From NCBI RefSeq assembly GCF_000494755.1, contig NC_022657.1:1065501-1129500 (forward strand): DNA of 64,000 nucleotides. Reading direction: 5' to 3'. The translations under genes and the position numbers were made by a program. This stretch comes from Amorphoplanes friuliensis DSM 7358 (GTDB lineage Bacteria; Actinomycetota; Actinomycetes; Mycobacteriales; Micromonosporaceae). Positions 19,446 to 27,618 of this stretch are shown one piece after another. The first letter of the stretch is position 1; every line of letters begins with the position of its first letter. The notes under the pieces are model-generated. The model was not told where the DNA came from and searched no databases. It saw nothing but the letters and a program-made list of their open reading frames with translations.

Positions 19446-20351
19446 GTGAAGGTCAGACGAATCGGCGCGTACGGCGTCTGCCGCGACAGCGCCGGCCGGG
19501 TCCTGCTCGCCCGCAACTCGCACCTCTCGACGTTCCAGGGTCTGTGGACCCTGCCGGGCGGTGGTGTCGAGCAGGGGGAGGACCCCGACGACACGGTGGT
19601 CCGGGAGTTCGCCGAGGAGACCGGCCTGGTCGTGAGCAGGATCGGCCTGCGCTCGGTGACCGCGGACGTGTTCCGGCTGCCGGGCACCGACACGTGGGAG
19701 CACACCGACCGGATCATCTACGACGTCGAACCGGTCGGCGGGAGCCTGCGCAACGAGGCCGAGGGCACGACCGACCTGGTCGAGTGGCGCCGGCCGGACG
19801 GGCTGCCGCTGATGCCGTTCACGGCCCGCGTCCTGGGCCTGCCCGACACCGCTTCCGACATTCCGGACGACCCCGACGAGATTGTCGCCCGCACTCCGGG
19901 GCGTGGCCAGCGCTTCGGGGCGTACGGCGTGGTCACCGATCCGGCGGGCCGGATGCTGCTCACTCAGATCTCCGCCGGCTACCCGGGCGCCGGCCTGTGG
20001 CACCTTCCCGGCGGTGGCACGGATCACGGTGAACTACCCGAGGCGGCCCTGGCCCGCGAGATCCTCGAGGAGACCGGCCAGCACGGACGGGTGACGGAAC
20101 TGCTGGGCACCTCGCACCGGCACAGCCCCGCGGAGCTCGGCCCGGAAGGGGTGCCGATCGACTGGCACGTCGTCCGTGTCCTGTTCAGGGTTCTGGTCGA
20201 CGTGCCGACAGAACCAGTGGTGACGGAGGAAAAAGGTGGTTCCACGGCCGCGGCGGGCTGGTTCGACCTCGCCACGGTGAGTGAAATGCCGTTGACCGAG
20301 GTCACCCGGGCTGCGGCCGGTCGGCTCGCGGAGGAAACAGCTCATCGGTGA
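19446..20351 (+). CDS. Double-Nudix-domain hydrolase (second of two)
   Basis: This 301-residue paralogue of the preceding gene has the same two-domain layout. Both Nudix boxes look intact: GGGVEQGEDPDD..REFAEETG near residue 37 and GGGTDHGELPEA..REILEETG near residue 195. The start is a GTG at 19446, only 5 bp after the previous stop, so the pair is almost certainly one operon born from a tandem duplication. The substrate is unknown. Confidence 0.9.
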   Translation: MKVRRIGAYGVCRDSAGRVLLARNSHLSTFQGLWTLPGGGVEQGEDPDDTVVREFAEETGLVVSRIGLRSVTADVFRLPGTDTWEHTDRIIYDVEPVGGSLRNEAEGTTDLVEWRRPDGLPLMPFTARVLGLPDTASDIPDDPDEIVARTPGRGQRFGAYGVVTDPAGRMLLTQISAGYPGAGLWHLPGGGTDHGELPEAALAREILEETGQHGRVTELLGTSHRHSPAELGPEGVPIDWHVVRVLFRVLVDVPTEPVVTEEKGGSTAAAGWFDLATVSEMPLTEVTRAAAGRLAEETAHR

Positions 20352-20611
20352 TCGTCCTGGAAAGCCTCGGTTAGACTCGTCACAGGGCCAGGCAGCGTGC
20401 GTGCCTCCCGCGCCCGTCGGAGGATGAAAACTCCAGAGGACGTCGTTGCACAGGACGGCTGATGAGGTCTACGAGGTCTATCGCCAAGACCGCTCGGCTA
20501 TGCGATTGTGTAACCCGCCCGACATAACTGTCCGTAGACGTACGGGCGTAGGGCAGCACCCCCGGACCGGCCATAGCCGGCGGGGCTTCCAACCCCCAGA
20601 TGGAGGAGCAC
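20352..20611 (+). promoter_or_regulatory. pssA upstream region with long possible leader
   Basis: TAGACT at 20372-20377 resembles a -10 box and would give a leader of about 230 nt. Near the gene the leader can form small hairpins (CCGGC/GCCGG and GGGG/CCCC) just before the GGAGGAG ribosome site. I see no known riboswitch and no convincing small gene. Confidence 0.4.
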
Positions 20612-21601
20612 GTGCCGAGAACCCCTTGGCGCCGGCGTCGTACGACGGATAGTCCCCGTCCCGCCGGACGTCGTTGGGCAGGCCGGCTGCGCCGTAGCGG
20701 AACGATCGCTCGGCAGGCCCTGCTGGTGCGCGTGGGACGCAGGTCCGGCGATGCCGGCCGCGCCGCCACGGCCACCCGGGCTGAGGTGATCTACACCGGC
20801 ACAGACCTTCTCCCGTCCCCGTCGTACGCCCGCGGTCGCACCGTGGCGACCTCGGGAAGCAGCCACGGACCCGTGGCGATGGCCCAGCCGGCCGTCGTCG
20901 AGGCCGATTCCGCCTCGCTGCTGCCGGGTGAGCACACCCTGCGCCGGCAGGTCAGCTTCGCGCTGGTCAACGCCTGCACCCTGGCCAGCCTCGGGCTCGG
21001 CCTCCTCGCGATCTTCCTGGCCATGCACGGCGACGTCCGGATCGCGGCCGCCTGCCTGGTGGCCTGCGTCGGCTTCGACGGGCTCGACGGCGCCCTGGCC
21101 CGCAAGCTGGGCGTCTCCAGCCCGTTCGGCGCCCAGATGGACTCGCTCGCCGACATGTGCTCGTTCGGCCTGGCCGCGCCGGTCGTGGTCTACGCCTCGC
21201 TCGCGCACAGCGTGCCGACCGCGTTCGCCGCGATCGCCTGCGTCCTGGTCGCCGGCTGCGCCGCGATCCGCCTGGCCCGCTTCAACGTCTCGCCCAAGGA
21301 CGGCCGTTTCTTCTCCGGCGTCCCCACGACGATGGCTGCGGCCGTCCTGGCACTGACCGTGCTCCTCGACCTGCCGATGCCCGGCATCGTCGTGGTCGGC
21401 GGCGTAGCCCTCCTGGCGATCGCCATGGTCTCGAGCTTCCCGTACGCCAAGGTCGCCCAGCTCGTGAAACTCCCCATGTGGCTGTGGCTGCTCCCCATCG
21501 GCGCCGCCCTCATCAACGCCGAACTGACCTTCGTCATGGTCGTAGCCGCCTACCTCTTCAGCGGCCCCATCATGTGGGCCAGAGCCAAGCGAATCGCCTG
21601 A
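20612..21601 (+). CDS. pssA: CDP-diacylglycerol-serine O-phosphatidyltransferase
   Basis: PssA makes phosphatidylserine from CDP-diacylglycerol and serine in the membrane. The CDP-alcohol phosphotransferase motif D-x2-DG-x2-AR-x8-G-x3-D-x3-D is complete in DGLDGALARKLG...GAQMDSLAD near residues 156-181. About six membrane helices follow. The first 100 residues are a basic, low-complexity cytoplasmic extension. The GTG at 20612 is preferred because GGAGGAG lies at 20602-20608; an ATG at 20600 would sit before that site. The likely partner gene psd lies convergently downstream. Confidence 0.93.
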   Translation: MPRTPWRRRRTTDSPRPAGRRWAGRLRRSGTIARQALLVRVGRRSGDAGRAATATRAEVIYTGTDLLPSPSYARGRTVATSGSSHGPVAMAQPAVVEADSASLLPGEHTLRRQVSFALVNACTLASLGLGLLAIFLAMHGDVRIAAACLVACVGFDGLDGALARKLGVSSPFGAQMDSLADMCSFGLAAPVVVYASLAHSVPTAFAAIACVLVAGCAAIRLARFNVSPKDGRFFSGVPTTMAAAVLALTVLLDLPMPGIVVVGGVALLAIAMVSSFPYAKVAQLVKLPMWLWLLPIGAALINAELTFVMVVAAYLFSGPIMWARAKRIA

Positions 21602-21611
21602 CCAAGCACCC

Positions 21612-21647
21612 AAAAAGCCGGTCCCGCCAACGCGGGACCGGCTTTTT
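21612..21647 (+). terminator. Rho-independent terminator of pssA
   Basis: A perfect 16-bp stem (AAAAAGCCGGTCCCGC / GCGGGACCGGCTTTTT) with a 4-nt loop ends in five T residues, 10 bp after the pssA stop. Confidence 0.93.
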
Positions 21648-21704
21648 CATGTCCTGAGAGCACTCGACGTGTCCAGTAAGCAGGGCTCGTCCACCTGCCC
21701 ACAA

Positions 21705-21882
21705 AGCCCACCCCGCCCGGGTGGCGAACCTGATTACGGCCCCAACCCCAACGTGGTCAAGCCGCAACCAGAGTCGCACTTCGCCCGTCGGTGTCGAGGG
21801 TGCCAAAACAAGCTAGGCGCCCTTTGCCGTGGCTTGTTTTGGTGCACTCGACACCGACTGCCCCTGGGGCGAAGTGCCGGCG
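21705..21882. repeat. Repeat family 1, copy C with flank (inverted relative to A and B)
   Basis: This contains a 102-bp palindrome at 21776-21877 with outer arms GCACTTCGCCC (21776-21786) and GGGCGAAGTGC (21867-21877), plus the conserved flank that reads TTGGGGTTGGGGCCGTAATC on the minus strand. It matches copy B at 6590-6760 over about 170 bp. Like that copy, it lies in a convergent gap (pssA/psd). Confidence 0.9.
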
Positions 21883-21899
21883 AAGCGAAGCGGAGCCAT

Positions 21900-23147
21900 T
21901 TAGCTCAGCCAGCGCGCGATCACGGAGCTGGCCCCAACGACCTTGTCCCCAACCGCAACAACGGCCTCAGCCCGGTCAGCGGGAAGATAGACGTCGGTGC
22001 GAGACCCGAACCGGATCAACCCCATCCGCTCGCCGCGAGCCACCAGAGTCCCCACCGGCACCCGCTGCACGATACGACGAGCAATCAGCCCAGTACGCTG
22101 CGCAACAGCCACCGTCCCGTGGTCTGTATCCAGAACCGTGTAAGCCGCCACATTGTGCTCAGCAGCCGCGGTCATGGCATTGGCATAGCCGCCATCGATC
22201 ACGAAGTAATCGGTGACCCGTCCAGCAACCGGCACCCGGTTAACATGCACGTCCAGCACCGACAGGAAAACAGCGATCCGGAGGAATTCACCTTCGCCGA
22301 GCCGCTCGTCGGTCATGCGCTCGACCGACAGAACCCGCCCGTCACTGGCCGCCACGATCGACCGAGCATCGGCGGGGACATCCCGCTCCGGGTCCCGGAA
22401 GAACGCGGCCACAGGCGCGGCGAGCACGGCCGGCAGCAGCCACAACTTCGACTTCGGCCGGGCTGCCCGCGCCACCGCCGCCAGCCCGAGGGCAATACCG
22501 GCAGCAGCAACACCGTTCGAGTCGATGTGCATGGTCCGGGTCACCGGAACGCTCGACGGCCTGTACGCGGGCGCCAGCGTCGCGGCCACCGCGGTGTCGG
22601 CCTGGCTGAAGCGCAGCTTGTGGACCCGCAGCGGCGGCTGGTTGCGGGTGACGAGGTCGGAGCCGACCCCGAAGAGGGCGCTCTGCCGGAACAGTTCGGC
22701 GGCAGCACCGCCGGTACGGCCGGGCACCGCGGGGGTGGCGACGGAGACGACCGCGCCTTCGTTCAGATATTTGGTCAGGCTCTCCAGGACCGCGCGGGTC
22801 TCCTCGGCCGTGCCGGTGAGCGGCTCACCGAGGATGACCACGTCGGCCGGGTCGGCCTCGGCGAGCGAGTCCAGGATGCGGACCCGGTCGGAGATCCAGC
22901 TGCCCAGCCCGGTGATGTGGTCGCGGAGCAGGTCGGCCGTGCTGCGTTCGCCGGCGACCAGGGTCAGCGTGTCACCGGGGAGCAGTGCCTCGACGGCGGC
23001 GGCCACGACGGACGACGAGTGGTCGGCCGCGATGACCAGGGCCGTCGTGGCGGCGTTGTGGCGGGCGAACTCGGCCGTGAGGGCGCGGGCGGCGCGCGGC
23101 CCGACGCCGGTCACGGGAGCGGTGGACACGGCGGGAAACGGCGTCAT
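21900..23147 (-). CDS. psd: Methyltransferase-like / phosphatidylserine decarboxylase fusion
   Basis: The protein has 415 residues. The C-terminal part (about 247-415) is a short PSD-A-type phosphatidylserine decarboxylase: DPERDVP, SDGRV, DVHVNRVP, and the self-cleavage site FGS at G381-S382, which yields the pyruvoyl group. Two hydrophobic segments at about 212-250 anchor it. Residues 1-200 are extra. ALVIAADHSSSVVAAAVEAL, LTLVAGERSTADLL and ADVVILGEPL look like a Rossmann-type methyltransferase fold with a weak glycine motif. The ATG at 23147 follows a GAGGAGCC purine run. It converts phosphatidylserine, the PssA product, to phosphatidylethanolamine. Confidence 0.9.
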   Translation of the reverse strand: MTPFPAVSTAPVTGVGPRAARALTAEFARHNAATTALVIAADHSSSVVAAAVEALLPGDTLTLVAGERSTADLLRDHITGLGSWISDRVRILDSLAEADPADVVILGEPLTGTAEETRAVLESLTKYLNEGAVVSVATPAVPGRTGGAAAELFRQSALFGVGSDLVTRNQPPLRVHKLRFSQADTAVAATLAPAYRPSSVPVTRTMHIDSNGVAAAGIALGLAAVARAARPKSKLWLLPAVLAAPVAAFFRDPERDVPADARSIVAASDGRVLSVERMTDERLGEGEFLRIAVFLSVLDVHVNRVPVAGRVTDYFVIDGGYANAMTAAAEHNVAAYTVLDTDHGTVAVAQRTGLIARRIVQRVPVGTLVARGERMGLIRFGSRTDVYLPADRAEAVVAVGDKVVGASSVIARWLS

Positions 23148-23241
23148 GGCGGTGCGGGCTCCTCGCGCTGGGGATTTCCTCTGCTCGAAGAGCATATTGC
23201 GCGGTCCGCGGGCCCCACCCGTTGGTGTGACCCGCGGACCG

Positions 23242-23643
23242 TCAGTTGTCTTTTTTGTCCGTCTCGGCGGGCGGTGCGGCCGGGGACTGCGGCGCCGGCG
23301 GGGTCGAGACCGGGTGGGACAGGTAGGCCGGGTGCAGGTCGACCCGGTCGGCCGGGTTGTCCAGCAGTTCGCGGACGATGTCGGCGTGCATCTCGGGCGG
23401 CAGGTCCCCGGGCGTCTCCACCTGGGCCTCGGCCTGCACCGGCGCGGGCACCTCGGTCCGCTTGCCGGAGCGGATCGCACCCAGCAGCCCGATCACACCG
23501 AAGAGGATCAGCCCGCCGGCCACCAGCCAGCCCGCGGCGGGCAGGTGGACGGACATCACCCGGGTGATCGCCCACCAGCCCGCGATGAGCAGGAAGATCA
23601 GTCCGAAACTCAGTGAGATGCCATCGGTGCGGTGCGGCTTCAT
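23242..23643 (-). CDS. Small two-helix membrane protein of the PspC/LiaF module
   Basis: This 133-residue protein has two membrane segments (about 11-28 and 38-56) and an acidic, proline-rich cytoplasmic tail. I do not recognise the family. Its ATG overlaps the stop of the upstream PspC/LiaF-like gene by 4 bp (ATGA), so the two are translationally coupled and probably work together. Confidence 0.8.
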   Translation of the reverse strand: MKPHRTDGISLSFGLIFLLIAGWWAITRVMSVHLPAAGWLVAGGLILFGVIGLLGAIRSGKRTEVPAPVQAEAQVETPGDLPPEMHADIVRELLDNPADRVDLHPAYLSHPVSTPPAPQSPAAPPAETDKKDN

Positions 23644-25250
23644 CGGGTCACCTCCACGTCGCCTGTGTTCATCTCGATGTTCAGAGTCAGGGTGCCACCG
23701 CCGGCGCCGTCCGCGCCCAGATCGGTGACCGCCTGGGAGCCCAGGTCGTTCCCACCCCACTCGCGGCCGAACAACTGCACCCGGCCGCCGTCCATGCGTA
23801 CGGTCGTGGTGGTGTCGACGTTGTCCGGCAGCAGGACCTTGAGCTGGCCGAGGTTCATGGCGACCGTGGTGACCTGCTGCTGGTTGGTGAAGTCGACGGC
23901 ACGCAGGTCCAGCGTGGCCGTACCGATGGTGAAGTCGTAGCGGTCCGCGACCGCGGTGATGCTCTGCGGCCGGTAGGAGCTGGTGCCGAGCTCGGCGCCC
24001 CAGGTCTCGGTGCCGCTGGAGACGGCCAGGCCGAGGCTGGTCAGCACGGCCAGGAAGATGAGTCCCCGGGCCCGGCCGAACCAGGCGCCCACGATCAGGC
24101 CGAGCGCCACCGTGGTCAGTGCGGCGGCGAAGTACGCCGAGACCGCGACGTTCACGCCGGCCAGGTCGATCAGGGCCAGCAGACCCATGACCATGACGAT
24201 CATGAAGAACGTGATGCGGCCGAGCTTCGAGCGTTCCCGCTTCGGCTTCGGGGGTCGCGGAGGCCTCGGCGGCGCCGGCGGGTGCACGGCCGGTCCGGCG
24301 GACTGCTGCGCCCACGGCCCGTGCGGTGCGAACGGCGGCCGGTAGCCACCGGTCGGCGGGATGTACGCGGCCTGCGTGTAGTTCGGCGGCTGCGGCGACT
24401 GGTAGGCCGGCGGCGCGTAGTTCGGCGACTCGTAGTTCGGCGGCGCGTAGTTCGGCGGCTCATAGTTGGGCGGCTGCGGAGGCAGCGGTGCGGTCAGCGG
24501 TTCGTCGGCCGGTGCGGCCGCGGCCGGGTACGCCATCGTGGGTTCGTCTGCCTTCTGATCAGCGGGCGTGGCCGGCGGGGTCGTCGGCGCCGGGGGAAAC
24601 GGGGCAGCGGTCGCCGCGGACCACGTGCCGGCCGGTGCCGGAGCCGTTGTGGACCGGTTCGCGTTCAGCTTGTTGCCCCGCTTGAGCAGCAGCGCGCCGC
24701 AGACCAGGACCGCCGCCGCCAGCAGGGTGGCGCGGAAGCCGTCCCGGACGACAAAGGCGAAGGTCAGGATGGCGGCCCCGCTCAGCAGCACGATCGACAG
24801 CGGCTGCATCGCCGAGCGACCGCGTCCCAGCAGCGACTCGATCGGCGAGGCGGTGTCGTTCTCGGCCGGGATCAGCAGCCAGCCGATCAGGTAGATCAGC
24901 ACCCCGACGCCGCCGAAGAAGCCGAGCACGGCCAGCACGACACGCCACAGCACCGGGTCGGTGTTGGTGGCGTTGGCGATCGCTCCGGAGACACCGGCGA
25001 CGTACCTGCCGCGGGTGGGGCGGATCAACTTCTCGCGGGAGAAGGAAGGACCGTCCTCGCCCGTACCGAACCAGGGTGGAGGAGCGGCACCGGGCGGGGG
25101 AGCGGAACCGGGCGGTGGCGGGGGCGGCGGGTCGGCCGCGGGCGGCGCGTCCGCGGCCGGCGCCTCGTACGGCGGCGGAACGGCGGAAGGTGCCGGAGCG
25201 TCCTGCGACGACCCGGAAGCTTCGCGGGACTGGGCAGCTTCGTCGGTCAT
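23640..25250 (-). CDS. PspC-domain membrane protein with LiaF-like C-terminal domain
   Basis: This 536-residue protein starts with a proline-rich cytoplasmic tail (1-60). A PspC domain follows (about 75-130; GRYVAGVSGAIANATNTDP), then several membrane helices split by a Pro/Tyr/Asn repeat region (PPNYEPPNYAPPNY, about 255-290). It ends in a C-terminal beta-rich domain (about 450-536) with NLGQLKVLLPDNVDTT and RVQLFGREW, typical of LiaF/VraT 'cell wall-active antibiotics response' proteins. LiaF proteins inhibit a partner sensor kinase. The divergent neighbour is a PspC-type kinase with its regulator, so a LiaFSR-like envelope-stress role is inferred. Confidence 0.9.
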   Translation of the reverse strand: MTDEAAQSREASGSSQDAPAPSAVPPPYEAPAADAPPAADPPPPPPPGSAPPPGAAPPPWFGTGEDGPSFSREKLIRPTRGRYVAGVSGAIANATNTDPVLWRVVLAVLGFFGGVGVLIYLIGWLLIPAENDTASPIESLLGRGRSAMQPLSIVLLSGAAILTFAFVVRDGFRATLLAAAVLVCGALLLKRGNKLNANRSTTAPAPAGTWSAATAAPFPPAPTTPPATPADQKADEPTMAYPAAAAPADEPLTAPLPPQPPNYEPPNYAPPNYESPNYAPPAYQSPQPPNYTQAAYIPPTGGYRPPFAPHGPWAQQSAGPAVHPPAPPRPPRPPKPKRERSKLGRITFFMIVMVMGLLALIDLAGVNVAVSAYFAAALTTVALGLIVGAWFGRARGLIFLAVLTSLGLAVSSGTETWGAELGTSSYRPQSITAVADRYDFTIGTATLDLRAVDFTNQQQVTTVAMNLGQLKVLLPDNVDTTTTVRMDGGRVQLFGREWGGNDLGSQAVTDLGADGAGGGTLTLNIEMNTGDVEVTR

Positions 25251-25427
25251 GCCATCGATACTGGCGGTAGAACGACCCGAGCCGCCTCAGGAGGCGACCC
25301 TGACGCCACCCTGAGATCCGGGGGCCGTACGGATGGGGGAGTTTCCCCGTGGTCCGCGACCCCCGCCGCGTGTGACGATCGAACAGGCCCGGCGTCACGC
25401 CGTGCCCGCAACCCCGGAGGAGGAGCG
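25251..25427. promoter_or_regulatory. Divergent intergenic region of the envelope-stress module
   Basis: This 177-bp gap separates the minus-strand LiaF-like operon from the plus-strand kinase-regulator operon. It must hold both promoters. It also holds a GGAGGAGGAG at 25416-25425, the ribosome site for the kinase gene. Confidence 0.6.
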
Positions 25428-26687
25428 ATCACCGCCACCGCAGCACCCCAGCCGCGCCGCCTGTACCGGCCGCGCGATCACCGTGTCATCGCCGGTGTCG
25501 CGTCCGGTATCGCGCGGCACCTGCGGGTGCCGGTCACCGCGGTCCGGATCGCGCTCGTGCTCCTGCTCGGCTTCAACGGCCTGGGCCTGCTGCTCTACGC
25601 GGTGTTCTGGGCCGTGCTCCCGCAGCAGCTGCCCGACGGCCAGCAGCAGACCCGCCGCGACCTGGCGCTGCTGCTTCCCTTCGGCGCGATCGGCCTCGGT
25701 GTCATCCTGCTGCAGGGCCTGCTCTTCGGTGACAACCGCGTCGCCGGTACGGCCGGCTGGCTGGTCGCCATCATCGCCGTCGGCGCGGGTGTGATCTGGC
25801 ATCAGTCCGACCCGACCCGCCGCGGTCAGTGGGCGGCCAACCCGCAGGCACCCTGGCTCGCTGCGGTGGTGGCGGAGAGTGACCGACGGTCCTTCCTGTT
25901 CCGCTTCATCGGCGGCGGTGTGCTGGTCGCCACGGGCGTCATCGGCGTCCTCGCCGTCTACGCACCGGCCGGCAGTCTCACCGCGGTCTTCAACGGCGTG
26001 ATCTTCGCGCTGGTCGGCCTGCTCGGTGTCGGTGTTGTTGTCGCGCCGCTGCTCTGGCGGACGTTCAGCCAGCTGCGTTCCGAGCGTGAGGGCCGCATCC
26101 GCGAGCAGGAACGCGCCGAGGTCGCAGCCATGATCCACGATCAGGTGCTGCACACCCTGGCCCTGATCCAGCGCAACTCCACCGACATCAAAGAGGTGCA
26201 GCGCCTGGCCCGCGGTCAGGAGCGCAGCCTGCGCAACTGGCTCTACAAGCCGATGGCCTCACCCACCGAACGCTTCGCCGCCGCGCTCGAGCAGGCCGCC
26301 GCCGAGGTCGAGGACACGTACGCGATCTCGGTCGAAGCGGTGGTGGTCGGCGACACGCAGTGTGACGAACGGGTGGCCGCACTGGTCGCCGCCGCCCGCG
26401 AAGCACTGGTCAACGCCGCGCGGCACGCCGGTGTGGAGACCGTGTCGCTCTACGCGGAGGTGGAGGACGACGAGTTGAGCGTCTTCGTCCGCGACCGTGG
26501 TGCCGGGTTCGACCCGGCGGAGGTGGAGGATACGAGACACGGCGTCCGCGGCTCCATCATCGGGCGGATGCAGCGGCACGGCGGCCAGGCCGAGATCCGC
26601 AGCGCCCCCGGTGACGGCACCGAGGTACGCCTGACGCTGCCCGCTTCGCGGGAGAGCGTCTCCGCCGGAAAGGAGACTGCACGATGA
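25428..26687 (+). CDS. PspC-domain sensor histidine kinase, apparent AUC start
   Basis: The protein has about 419 residues: an N-terminal PspC domain (RLYRPRDHRVIAGVASGIARH, in part, at 11-31), further membrane helices (about 80-125 and 160-208), then a HisKA_3 dimerisation region with the phosphoacceptor in MIHDQVLHTL (H237). A HATPase domain follows with AAREALVNAARHAG and RDRGAGFDP. No ATG, GTG or TTG lies in frame between 25263 and the PspC domain. The codon placed correctly behind GGAGGAGGAG is ATC (25428-25430), followed by ACC GCC ACC, as if ATG had become ATC. It overlaps the response-regulator gene by 4 bp. Confidence 0.88.
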   Translation: MTATAAPQPRRLYRPRDHRVIAGVASGIARHLRVPVTAVRIALVLLLGFNGLGLLLYAVFWAVLPQQLPDGQQQTRRDLALLLPFGAIGLGVILLQGLLFGDNRVAGTAGWLVAIIAVGAGVIWHQSDPTRRGQWAANPQAPWLAAVVAESDRRSFLFRFIGGGVLVATGVIGVLAVYAPAGSLTAVFNGVIFALVGLLGVGVVVAPLLWRTFSQLRSEREGRIREQERAEVAAMIHDQVLHTLALIQRNSTDIKEVQRLARGQERSLRNWLYKPMASPTERFAAALEQAAAEVEDTYAISVEAVVVGDTQCDERVAALVAAAREALVNAARHAGVETVSLYAEVEDDELSVFVRDRGAGFDPAEVEDTRHGVRGSIIGRMQRHGGQAEIRSAPGDGTEVRLTLPASRESVSAGKETAR

Positions 26688-27349
26688 CCGAGCCTGTAGC
26701 CGGGGAGACCCGGCGGTTGACCGTCTTCCTCGTGGACGACCACGCGATGTTCCGGGCCGGCGTCCGCGCCGAGCTGGGTGCGCACGTGGACGTGATCGGG
26801 GAGGCGAGCTCCGTGGCGGAGGCGGTCGCGCGGATCGCGGCGACCACTCCGGACGTCGTGCTGCTCGACGTGCACATGCCCGACGGCGGTGGCCGTGCCG
26901 TCCTCGACGCGATGCGGCGTACACATCCGCAGGTCAAGTTTCTGGCCCTGTCCGTCTCCGATGCCGCCGAGGATGTGATCGGCCTGATCCGGGCCGGCGC
27001 CCGTGGCTACGTCACCAAGACGATCTCCCCGGACGAGCTGGCCGCGGCCATCAGGCGGGTGGCCGACGGCGACGCGGTCTTCAGCCCGCGCCTGGCCGGT
27101 TTTGTCCTCGACGCGTTCGCTTCGCGCCCCGATGTCCCGGTCGCGGACCCCGAGCTGGACCAGCTCACCAACCGCGAGCGGGAGGTGCTGCGCCTGCTCG
27201 CCAGGGGCTACGCGTACAAGGAGATTGCCAAGGAACTGTTCATCTCCATCAAGACGGTGGAGACCCACGTGTCGAACGTGTTACGAAAACTGCAGATGTC
27301 CAATCGTTACGAACTGTCGCGGTGGGCCGCGGATCGCCGTCTCGTCTAG
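26684..27349 (+). CDS. NarL/LuxR-type response regulator paired with the PspC kinase
   Basis: This 221-residue protein has an intact receiver domain: acidic pair D18-D19 in FLVDDH, phosphorylation site D62 in LLDVHMPDG, and Lys in YVTKTIS. The C-terminal LuxR helix-turn-helix (LTNREREVLRLLARGYAYKEIA, in part, then ISIKTVETHVSNVLRKL) binds DNA. The ATG overlaps the kinase stop (ATGA), the usual sign of a two-component pair. It is the predicted output of the PspC/LiaF-like envelope-stress module. Confidence 0.95.
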   Translation: MTEPVAGETRRLTVFLVDDHAMFRAGVRAELGAHVDVIGEASSVAEAVARIAATTPDVVLLDVHMPDGGGRAVLDAMRRTHPQVKFLALSVSDAAEDVIGLIRAGARGYVTKTISPDELAAAIRRVADGDAVFSPRLAGFVLDAFASRPDVPVADPELDQLTNREREVLRLLARGYAYKEIAKELFISIKTVETHVSNVLRKLQMSNRYELSRWAADRRLV

Positions 27350-27618
27350 GGCGCATCAACCGACCGGTCCGGGCGTTTTACCCTTTCACGGCGGAAAACC
27401 GACATCACGGCTACACAAAGTTATTGGGTTACTACAGCGTTCCTCAAACCCCTGGTCAGGGCCCTGTTCCTGACCGAAAGGACGATCTTCAGGGAGCGGC
27501 AGAGGCGTATCGGGCTAATATCGGCTTGATAACGGCGCCGTCAGGGCCTAGGGGCTCTGTGCGAAGGTGTCCTCTACTCACACAACCCCTCGTGAGCGCC
27601 CTTGAAGGAGTAACTCCC
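27350..27618 (+). promoter_or_regulatory. Upstream region of the peptide importer operon
   Basis: The 269-bp gap holds a TAATAT at 27516-27521 that could be a -10 box, and a 7-bp inverted repeat (GGTCAGG at 27454-27460, CCTGACC at 27469-27475). There is no gene. The lower GC content compared with its surroundings fits a promoter region. Confidence 0.45.

Noticed and set aside
20446..20652. Small frame upstream of pssA starting at a TTG
   Set aside because: It overlaps the pssA ribosome site and start in another frame, has no ribosome site of its own and no recognisable sequence.
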